Part shown: in pieces, positions 7,617-15,100 of the stretch
Layout of the letters: each line of letters starts with the position of its first letter
How positions within the stretch are numbered: position 1 is the stretch's first letter
Assembly (NCBI GenBank): GCA_937934705.1
Contig: CALGYY010000092.1
Span: 1-15,792, forward strand
Length of the DNA: 15,792 nt
DNA from: an uncultured Bacteroidota bacterium
GTDB lineage: Bacteria; Bacteroidota; Bacteroidia; Bacteroidales; CAIWKO01
Reading direction: 5' to 3'
The notes under the pieces: generated by a model
What the model was told of the DNA's origin: nothing
Databases searched by the model: none
Seen by the model: only the letters and a program-made list of their open reading frames with translations
Position numbers and translations under genes: made by a program

Positions 7617-8148
7617 GGAAATCAGGGCTTAAGTATGGAAGGTTTTTGTCTTTATCGGAAATACATTCAATGCTTAACGGCAGAACAATACCCGTCACCG
7701 GATCAAGAATATTGACTCCGGCATCTGCACCTGCAACATAATCGCCATCGTGAAGATACAGCATTTCAGTATGATCTTCAAGGCTGATGAACCCGTGTGC
7801 AATTCCGGCCGGGAGATACAGCATATCCGCTTTCTCTGCTGTGAGTTCAATGATGGCATGACACATGAATGACGCAGAAGAGGACCGAAGATCAAGAATA
7901 ACATCACTGACACTTCCTTTTATGCAGCTTACGATCTTGGCCTCGGTAAAAGGGGGAGCCTGGTAATGAAGTCCCCTGAATGTTCCCTTGCGGCGGTTGA
8001 AAGAACGGTTGATCTGCCTGACCTTAAAATCCAGCACAGAAGCCAGCTTTTCATCATCATAAAGTTTAAGAAACTGACCGCGCTCATCACTGTGTATATC
8101 CGGCCGGATCAGAAAAACGTCTTCAATGGACTGAGGGATGATCTTCAT
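7606..8148 (-). CDS. RmlC-like nucleotide-sugar 3- and/or 5-epimerase
   Basis: The 180-residue protein is a usual length for the dTDP-4-dehydrorhamnose 3,5-epimerase cupin family. Visible marks are DERGQFLKLY (21-30), RKGTFRGLHYQ (53-63, H61 as catalytic base), EAKIVSCIKGSVSDVILDLR (69-88), LPAGIAHGF (112-120), YLHDGDY (131-137) and ILDP (147-150). The position matching the RmlC catalytic Tyr lies near Y131-Y137. No RmlA or RmlB is present. The neighbouring genes make CDP-4-keto-6-deoxyglucose, so the substrate is probably that compound or its C-methylated form rather than the dTDP sugar; the family is known to include 3-only and 5-only epimerases. Its start overlaps the RfbG stop in TAATG. 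Naming it rfbC would overstate what is known. Confidence 0.9.
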   Translation of the reverse strand: MKIIPQSIEDVFLIRPDIHSDERGQFLKLYDDEKLASVLDFKVRQINRSFNRRKGTFRGLHYQAPPFTEAKIVSCIKGSVSDVILDLRSSSASFMCHAIIELTAEKADMLYLPAGIAHGFISLEDHTEMLYLHDGDYVAGADAGVNILDPVTGIVLPLSIECISDKDKNLPYLSPDFRGI

Positions 8149-9239
8149 TATTTTATCCAGTTCAAATGCATTTCAGATGCCGCTTCAGTGTATTCAAGAA
8201 TCTGATCTGTGGTGATGATTCTTTGATCTTCAATGGCCGCGCGATACCATAGCATAGTCTTTTCAAGTGCGAGCTGAATATCCCATACAGGCTGCCAGCT
8301 AAGTTCTCTTCTGGCTTTGGTATTATCGAGCATCAGACATTCCGTTTCATGAAAAGATTCAGTTTTCAGAATCTCATAGGTACACCTTTCCCAGAAAGAA
8401 GAGGCAAGGTGCAGGATTTCAGAAACACTCAGGTTTCCTGCCTGATCCGGTCCGAAATTCCATGGTCCGGCAAAATTCTTTCCCCCCTTCCACAGGAGGC
8501 TTCCAAGCAACAGGTATCCGCTGAGTGATTCCAGCACATGTTGCCAGGGCCTAATAGCTCCGGGTTGCCTGATTACAGCAGGTTTGCCAGAGCTTGCTGC
8601 ACGAACGAGATCCGGAATCAAACGATCCCTGGCCCAGTCTCCCCCTCCGATCACATTTCCTGCACGGGCTGTGGCAATCAAAGCTGCAGCATGCCCCGGG
8701 ACATCCAGCTGATAAAAAGATCTGTAAAAAGAGGAAGTAATGATCTCTGCACAGGCCTTTGAGGCACTGTAAGGATCATAACCGCTCAGAGGATCCTCTT
8801 CCCGGAAAGCCCTCACACCGGTTTTTATTTCATAGCACTTGTCACTGGTAACCACAACGATGGCCTTGATCGTTGAAATTCTGCGGCAGGCATTCAGCAG
8901 GTTAGCGGTTCCTATGATATTTGTGCTGAATGTTCCAAGCGGATCCAGATATGATTCGCTTACCAAAGCCTGCGCTGCCAGATGAAATACAATTTCAGCC
9001 TGACTGTTGATCAGAGCGGATTCGAACTTGTCATAATCCCTGATATCAGCCTTCTCAAAAGTCGTTTGTAATCTGAGCAGATCAAAATGGTTCGGAGTTG
9101 AGGGCGGATCCAGTGATATGCCGGTGACTTCAGCGCCCAGCATTTGCAGCCATGCCGCGAGCCATGAGCCTTTGAATCCTGTCACTCCGGAAACAAAGAC
9201 TTTTCGTCCCCTGTAAATACCATCAAAGCAGTTTTCCAT
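8148..9239 (-). CDS. rfbG: CDP-glucose 4,6-dehydratase
   Basis: The protein has 363 residues from the ATG at 9239; an ATG at 9245 and a GTG at 9254 are in-frame alternatives. The 9239 start shares one base with the RfbF stop (TGATG) and leaves a short lead before the Rossmann strand, as in other RfbG proteins. The enzyme converts CDP-glucose to CDP-4-keto-6-deoxyglucose. Evidence is VFVSGVTGFKGSWLAAW (14-30, NAD-binding glycines), FHLAAQALVSESYLDP (85-100), VVTSDKCYE (129-137) and YDPYSASKACAE (154-165) with catalytic Y157 and K161. FKGSW, SDKCYE and YDPYSASK are characteristic of this dehydratase rather than RmlB. It sits directly between the cytidylyltransferase and the epimerase. Confidence 0.96.
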   Translation of the reverse strand: MENCFDGIYRGRKVFVSGVTGFKGSWLAAWLQMLGAEVTGISLDPPSTPNHFDLLRLQTTFEKADIRDYDKFESALINSQAEIVFHLAAQALVSESYLDPLGTFSTNIIGTANLLNACRRISTIKAIVVVTSDKCYEIKTGVRAFREEDPLSGYDPYSASKACAEIITSSFYRSFYQLDVPGHAAALIATARAGNVIGGGDWARDRLIPDLVRAASSGKPAVIRQPGAIRPWQHVLESLSGYLLLGSLLWKGGKNFAGPWNFGPDQAGNLSVSEILHLASSFWERCTYEILKTESFHETECLMLDNTKARRELSWQPVWDIQLALEKTMLWYRAAIEDQRIITTDQILEYTEAASEMHLNWIK

Positions 9240-10015
9240 CACCATAGTTTCCACTTTGCGTTTCCTTTGTTCCAGAGTTCCTCCAGGATGACTTTATCCC
9301 TCATGGCATCCATACAACGCCAGAAACCCTTGTGTCTGTAAGCTGCAAGCTGACCGGCCGCGGTCAGTTTTTCCAGCGGTTCGTCTTCCCACATCTGTTG
9401 GTCAGCATGCTCGTCGAGGTAATTGAAAACCCCTGGCTCGAGCACGAAGAATCCTCCATTGATCCAGTGACCGTCGCCCCTGGGTTTTTCTTTGAAGTTC
9501 AGCACGCGGCCGCCCTCCTCAGCTTCAACCGCTCCGAACTTTCCTTCGGGCTGAACGATGGTCATGGTGGCCGTAAGACCCTGATCATGGTGCGTTTTCA
9601 GAAGAGCACCCAGATCAATATCAGCCACACCATCACCATAAGTCAGGAAAAAACGTTCTCCTTTCACGTATTCTGCCACACGGCGGAGCCTGCCCGCGGT
9701 GCGTGTTTCCTCTCCCGTGTCAACAAGGGTTACGGTAAAATCATCCAGTGCACTCTGGTGGACCGTGAGCTTATTATCGCGGGTATTAATGGTAATGTCA
9801 GAATTATGCAGAAAATAATTCAGAAAATATTCCTTGATCATGTATCCCTTATATCCCAGGCAAATGACGAACTCGCGGTGTCCCTGGCTGTGAAAGATCT
9901 TCATGATATGCCATAAAATGGGATGGGCGCCAATTCCGATCATGGGTTTGGGTTTGCTGATGCTCTCCTCAGAAATGCGGCTCCCGATGCCGCCGGCAAA
10001 AATGACGGTTTTCAT
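9239..10015 (-). CDS. rfbF: Glucose-1-phosphate cytidylyltransferase
   Basis: The 258-residue protein makes CDP-glucose from CTP and glucose-1-phosphate, the entry step for all CDP-linked deoxysugars. The start at 10015 (MKTVIFAGG) was preferred over an ATG at 10042 because it overlaps the Wzt stop in ATGA and gives the family's usual length of about 257 residues. Motifs are FAGGIGSRISEE (6-17), KPKPM (21-25), CLGYKGYMIKEYF (52-64), TYGDGVAD (125-132, metal-binding Asp128) and the substrate region HWINGGFFVLEP, followed by FWRCMDAMRDK. Identification is close to certain on these motifs and on the adjacent RfbG. Confidence 0.96.
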   Translation of the reverse strand: MKTVIFAGGIGSRISEESISKPKPMIGIGAHPILWHIMKIFHSQGHREFVICLGYKGYMIKEYFLNYFLHNSDITINTRDNKLTVHQSALDDFTVTLVDTGEETRTAGRLRRVAEYVKGERFFLTYGDGVADIDLGALLKTHHDQGLTATMTIVQPEGKFGAVEAEEGGRVLNFKEKPRGDGHWINGGFFVLEPGVFNYLDEHADQQMWEDEPLEKLTAAGQLAAYRHKGFWRCMDAMRDKVILEELWNKGNAKWKLW

Positions 10016-11253
10016 AGATCTCCTGTTTTTTGAGTTTTCCATTGCAGTAAGGGTCGTATCACACCATCAAAGCGTCCTTTATACTCATTACGGGTGATTG
10101 CATCCAGATCATCCAGCACCTCAAACGAAAAGGCCTCGTAGTCGGATGCATGCACGATCACAGGATTCAGGGTGGACAAAGCGAAGCCAACGGTATAAGT
10201 ATCTTCATTAAGGAAATTCTCCGGTATCCTGACCCCGGCGGTATAAATTCCCGGTTCGCACTGAAGGGATCGGTTTGTATCCACTGAACCAAAAGCTTTC
10301 TCACCCCTGGAAGTAAATAAATGAATGTTGGGCACCGGCCGGCAGTCCTTCCCCAGAATCTGATACCTGAACACTATATCAAACGGCTGATTCACACGGA
10401 TATCTGAAACAGGAGTGCCTTCCGGTGTGCGGATACCCGCCGACATTAAGCGGACCTTCTCATCCTGTTGAACAGGGGGATGGGTCAGCCAGTCTTTTCC
10501 TGCTCCTTCATGCAGGCTGTCTCCTTTCATGTATTGCCTGATCACTTCATCAACTGGACCAATGGTCCTGATTCTCCCCTTTTCAAGATGAAGGGCTGTG
10601 TCGCACAATGAACTTACTGCAGACATGTTATGGCTTACAAAAATCACTGTCCTCCCTTCTCCTGCAACTGAACTCATTTTCCCCAGACACTTTTTCTGGA
10701 AGTCGGCATCTCCCACTGCCAGCACTTCATCGATGATCAGAATTTCAGGATCCAGGTGTGCAGCCACCGCAAAAGCTAGTCTCACATACATTCCGGATGA
10801 ATAACGCTTAACCGGGGTGTCAATGAAACGTTCTATGCCGCTGAAATCAACGATCTCATCAAATTTTGACCTGACCTCTCTGCGGCTCATGCCAAGAATA
10901 GTTCCGTTGAGAAAAACGTTCTCCCTGCCAGTAAGTTCCGGATGAAAACCAGTTCCCACCTCCAGAAGCGAGGAAACGCGTCCGTTGATTTCAATTCTCC
11001 CGGAAGTGGGCCAGGTAATGCGCGATAATGTTTTAAGCAATGTGCTCTTTCCTGCTCCGTTCTTTCCGATCATTCCAAGTACCCGACCCTGTTCCAGGTT
11101 GAAACTGACGTCTTTTAATGCCCAAAAATCAGTAATTTCCTTGTCTGATCTGCGGAACGCATTGACAATACTTTCCCTGAGCGATCCGCTGGCCTTCCGA
11201 CCGATGCGGTATCGTTTCCCCAAACCACTTACTACGACAGCAAATTCAGACAT
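10012..11253 (-). CDS. wzt: Polysaccharide ABC transporter ATP-binding protein with C-terminal extension
   Basis: The protein has 413 residues. The nucleotide-binding domain shows Walker A GKNGAGKS (63-70), the Wzt-type stretch LEVGTGFHPELTGRENVFLNG (starting at 97), signature YSSGM (151-155), Walker B ILIIDE (171-176) and H-loop VSHN (206-209). After a linker (about 240-265), residues 265-400 form a beta-rich domain (VRLMSAGIRTPEGTPVSD...) like the Wzt C-terminal carbohydrate-binding domain, which in E. coli O8/O9a reads the chain-terminating group. Energised by ATP at the cytoplasmic face, it works with the permease encoded 11 nt upstream to export undecaprenyl-linked glycan. The extra domain suggests that the finished, possibly modified chain end is recognised before export. 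Function is very well supported; ligand is unknown. Confidence 0.95.
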   Translation of the reverse strand: MSEFAVVVSGLGKRYRIGRKASGSLRESIVNAFRRSDKEITDFWALKDVSFNLEQGRVLGMIGKNGAGKSTLLKTLSRITWPTSGRIEINGRVSSLLEVGTGFHPELTGRENVFLNGTILGMSRREVRSKFDEIVDFSGIERFIDTPVKRYSSGMYVRLAFAVAAHLDPEILIIDEVLAVGDADFQKKCLGKMSSVAGEGRTVIFVSHNMSAVSSLCDTALHLEKGRIRTIGPVDEVIRQYMKGDSLHEGAGKDWLTHPPVQQDEKVRLMSAGIRTPEGTPVSDIRVNQPFDIVFRYQILGKDCRPVPNIHLFTSRGEKAFGSVDTNRSLQCEPGIYTAGVRIPENFLNEDTYTVGFALSTLNPVIVHASDYEAFSFEVLDDLDAITRNEYKGRFDGVIRPLLQWKTQKTGDL

Positions 11254-11264
11254 TTTCTGATGAT

Positions 11265-12086
11265 TCAGAGTATATCAGCCATGGTGCGTTCCACCTTTTT
11301 AAAATACAGCAATCCCAGTATAAAAAGCAAAGCAATCAGTCCAAAAGAATAAAACATCAGGGGTTGTACTTCACCCTGCCCGATGATGCTCCAGCGGAAA
11401 CCCTCAATAACACCGGCCATCGGATTGATCAGGAAATATGCAAGCTGGTATTTTTCCGGAATAAGTGATGACGGGTACGCCACCGGTGTTGCATACAGTC
11501 CAACCTGCACCATGAAGGGGATGATATGCTGAATGTCCCTGTACCGCACACTGAGTGCACTCACCCAGATTCCGAAAGTCAGCGATGCCAGCAGTGCCAT
11601 CAGCAGAAAAACAGGTAACCAAACCATATGAGGTGAAGGACTAACCCCGTACCAGATCATAAACAGAATCAGGAGAATGAACGTGATCGCAAAATCAATC
11701 AGACCAACAAGAGCCTTTGATAATGGGGTAATGATTCGGGGAAAGTATATTTTTGATATCATTGCCTGATCTGTGATGAGAGACTTCCCGGAAGTACTAA
11801 CGACAAAGGAAAAGTACATCCAGGCACTCATCCCGGCTAGGGCAAACACAGGATAGGGCACTCCGGATGTATCCACCTGCAGAGCGCGCCCGAAGACAAT
11901 GGCAAAAATCACCAGGGTAACAAGGGGTTGAAGTCCTGCCCACAAAAACCCCAGAAAGGTCTGGGCATATCTGATCCTGAATTCACGATAGGCCAGGGTG
12001 AGAAACAAATCACGGTAGAGATACAGTTCTTTAAGACTTTGAAACTGTAATCCTTTTCCAGTACTGTCAATAATGGTTTTACTCAT
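11265..12086 (-). CDS. wzm: Polysaccharide export ABC-2 permease
   Basis: The protein has 273 residues from the ATG at 12086 (MSKTIIDSTG). An in-frame ATG at 12131 would add 15 residues including a CEIC motif, but permeases of this family are usually about 260-275 residues and the extension looks unlike them. The family opening is seen in LFLTLAYREFRIRYAQTFLGFLWAGLQPL, then about six hydrophobic segments, with YFPRIITPLSKAL and the late periplasmic-side stretch YATPVAYPSSLIPEKYQLAYFLINPMAGVIEGFR. Such permeases form a dimer in the inner membrane that passes lipid-linked O-antigen or capsule chains to the periplasm. It is the first gene of the operon, and its promoter should lie in the divergent gap at 12087-12160. 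Confidence 0.94.
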   Translation of the reverse strand: MSKTIIDSTGKGLQFQSLKELYLYRDLFLTLAYREFRIRYAQTFLGFLWAGLQPLVTLVIFAIVFGRALQVDTSGVPYPVFALAGMSAWMYFSFVVSTSGKSLITDQAMISKIYFPRIITPLSKALVGLIDFAITFILLILFMIWYGVSPSPHMVWLPVFLLMALLASLTFGIWVSALSVRYRDIQHIIPFMVQVGLYATPVAYPSSLIPEKYQLAYFLINPMAGVIEGFRWSIIGQGEVQPLMFYSFGLIALLFILGLLYFKKVERTMADIL

Positions 12087-12160
12087 GGCATGGGCATCCC
12101 TGACGTTACAAATTTCGCATTTTTTGAACATTCCGGGGGTTTTTTCCGTATTTTTGTCAT
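12087..12160. promoter_or_regulatory. Divergent intergenic region between the wzm operon and the T9SS cargo gene
   Basis: This 74-nt gap must hold promoters for both directions. On the plus strand TTTG at 12123-12126 and TATTTTTG at 12149-12156 match the -33 and -7 elements of the Bacteroidota sigma factor with 22 nt between them. On the minus strand GAAATTTG, a 7-of-8 match to TAnnTTTG, lies about 20 nt before the wzm ATG. The two promoters would share almost the same short stretch. Confidence 0.5.
12123..12156 (+). promoter_or_regulatory. Candidate Bacteroidota promoter of the T9SS cargo gene
   Basis: TTTG (12123-12126), 22 nt, then TATTTTTG (12149-12156, exact TAnnTTTG). Transcription would begin within a few bases of 12161, leaving almost no leader, so the ATG at 12167 or 12173 may be the real start if this promoter is used. 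Confidence 0.5.
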
Positions 12161-15100
12161 ATGATCATGAGTATGATAAGACTGCGAAACCCCTTTCTGA
12201 TCCTGTTTTTTCTGATCTTCCTGTTCAAGCCGGCATTAAGTCAGCCGGGTGCCCTTCCAGTATTCCCCACAAGCGGTTTCATTGTTGAGGACACATTCAC
12301 ATCACTGGTGTGGTCCTCAGAATACAACGATCACTTCCAACTGCAATTAGCCTCGGATCTTTCGTTTACAACTATTCTGATGGACAGTTCAGGGATTTCG
12401 GGCATACAGTTTCAGGTAAGCGGGCTTGTCCTGGGGAACACCTATTATTGGCGCACACGTTACCTGAACCTGCCTGCAGATTCAGCATGGTCACCGGGTC
12501 AGAAATTCAGCTGTTATAATCCGAAAGCCATCGCTGATCTGGCTACATGGTTCCGGTCTGATTCTCTGATAATCACCGATACCGCCGGCAAAGTTTCTGA
12601 CTGGGGTGATCTCTCAGGCAATGGAATGGACGGATTCCAGATAAATCCCGACTACCGGCCGGTCTGGATTGATTCGTCTGCAGAATTAAATGACCGTGCT
12701 TTACTTAGGTTCGACGGAGATCAGCGTGTTCGCTTTCCCCAGGCTGCTGCTGCAGAATATTCGTTCATCGCAGTAGTCTCTCCCGGGCCCACCAGGAATA
12801 ATGAAGAAGCATTCCTTGGGACGTGGGATAATAGCCATGCAGATAACCTGTCCTGGTATCTTGGTGTCGGCAAAGGGATTTATGGGAACGGGACCAATGC
12901 TTCCGGTGCCGGTGGTGCTTTTCAGAGCGTATCTCTGGGCCCCGCAGACCATATCGATTCCATGCGGTATTACATACTCACATATACAAAATCGTCAACG
13001 GGATGGGAATTGTACTGCAATTCAACCCACATCAGGAGCATTTCTGACAACAGTGCACATACCTATCCCGGTACAGCGAACTGGGTACTTGGCGCTGCAG
13101 ATGGGTACTTCTACCAGAAAAAACTATCGGGTGATCTAGCTGAAATCATCATCTATCATGATGTTGTTGATTCACTGGAAAGGACGATGCTTGAAGGATA
13201 TCTTAGATGCCGGTATGCTCCGCCTGTTAACCTAGGGCCTGACATTTACGCTGATTATGGACTGTGTGCGGTGAATCTTGATGCAGGCACCCGCTTCAGG
13301 TATTACCTGTGGTCTACCGGAGCAACTTCTTCCTCAATTGATGTTCAGCAATCGGGAACCTATTGGGTGATGGCCACAAATGCTTTTGATCAGATTTCTT
13401 ATGATACCATAACTGTATTGCTGAACAATAAGCCGGTACTTCCCGATACTATATTGTGCGAAGGGTTTTCAGCGCCCTTCGACGCTGCCATGGGCGCCGG
13501 ATACTCATATTTGTGGTCAAACGGGGACACTACTGATCTTGTTACTTACGGAAATGCAGGAGCACTTTGGGTTACCATCTCTGATACTATCGGATGTCAA
13601 TACCTGGACACAGCATTGATCTCCATCGACTCCTTCGCCCTTACCGCCTCTTTGGGGCCGGATCGTTCGGCCTGCAGGGGAGAGATTTTGGGACTGGCCG
13701 TGGGACAGGCTGAAGCCGTTAGCTATCAGTGGTCTACGGGCTCTGGAGATCCGCTCATTCAAATGAATGCCCCCCCCGGCAGCTATGCCGATTATGCCGT
13801 TACCGTTACCAATATGCGGGGATGCGTGGCTATAGATACCATCACCGTGTTTATCCGCGGAGATGTCCCCGTGGTGAATTTTACAGCCGATTCCGTCTGC
13901 CCCGGGCAGCTTATGAACTTTCAGGACCTCAGCAGCGCCCCGCCGCCCTCTGTGCCCGTAAGCTGGAGCTGGGCCTTCGGCGATGGCGATTCTGCCAGCG
14001 TCCAGAACCCGACGCATGTATACGGCAACTACGGTGTTTACCCGGTTTCCCTCAAGGTCGTGACAGATTCCGGATGCTTTAAAAGCCTTTCTAAAAATGT
14101 GGTCGTCTGGGCCAATCCCGAGGTGTATTTCACCCCCGCCAAAGGATGCAGCGGTCAAAGTATACTATTCAGCGATATGAGCAGCAATCCCCTCGGCACC
14201 AACAACCAGTGGCACTGGGATTTCGGTCAGCCAGGTGCAGGGGATACCAGCGCACTGCAAAACCCGCAGTTCACCTTTGCATCTGCAGATACCTTCAGCG
14301 TGAGTCTCACCGTACGCAGCGCCGCAGGCTGCAATGCCTCACTCAGCCGGGAAGTGATCATCCGAAATTCTCCCCAGCCCGCCTTCAGTTGGTCGCACAC
14401 CTGCGAAGGGGAAAGAACCTATTTTGCAGACACTACTCATGTGCCAGCCTATGAGACTATTATGGACAGAAAATGGACGTTTGGCGACGGGGACACTTCT
14501 GTTTATCCGGCCCCATCCCACCTGTATGCTGCCGTAGGAACCTATAATGTCACCCTCTGGGTTCGCTCCTTAAATGGCTGTACAGCAGAGACTACGCTTC
14601 CGGTCAGCGTCTTTTCCGAACCTGCTGCCTGGATCGCACCGGGAGCCCTTTGCCTGGGACAAGCATCGCAGATTTTCGACTCCTCAGGTGTTTATAATGA
14701 CAGCATTAGCTCCTGGCTATGGACCTTTACTCCGGGCGCAGGTCCGGTGACCCTCAGCAGCGACGAACATCCCTTTTACACCCCGGCAGATACGGGCGAT
14801 GTGGCTGTGCTGCTCGAAGTGACCACCTCCAATGGCTGCAGCGACACCAATTCTCAGATCATCAGTGTATTTCCATTGCCGGTGGCCTCTTTTCAGTTTG
14901 AGCCGGAATTCGGCACCGCACCCCTGATGGTTGACTTTGACAATACTTCAACCGGCAGCAGCGCCTGGCTCTGGACTTTCGGTGACGGACAAACATCCCT
15001 GCTGAAGGATCCCGCTCACACTTATCTGAACCAGGGGGTCTACGATGTATTGCTGACGGCCTACAGTCCCCAGGGCTGCAGTGATCAGGCCGGCGCAAAG

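Noticed and set aside
7606..8148. Naming the epimerase as the rhamnose gene rfbC/rmlC.
   Set aside because: No RmlA, RmlB or RmlD is in the window, and the neighbouring genes make a CDP, not a dTDP, sugar.
9332..9916. A 194-codon plus-strand open frame opposite rfbF.
   Set aside because: The opposite strand encodes every motif of the cytidylyltransferase; this frame has no recognisable signature.
10016..10042. Earlier start for rfbF at 10042.
   Set aside because: The ATG at 10015 gives the usual family N-terminus (MKTVIFAGG) and overlaps the Wzt stop as ATGA.
12087..12131. N-terminal extension of the Wzm permease from an ATG at 12131, adding a CEIC motif that might bind metal.
   Set aside because: The extension makes the protein longer than the family norm and would leave under 30 nt for both divergent promoters; the internal ATG at 12086 fits better.
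13517..14158. A 213-codon minus-strand open frame opposite the Ig-like and PKD repeats.
   Set aside because: No family signature, and it is fully inside a well-supported gene on the other strand.
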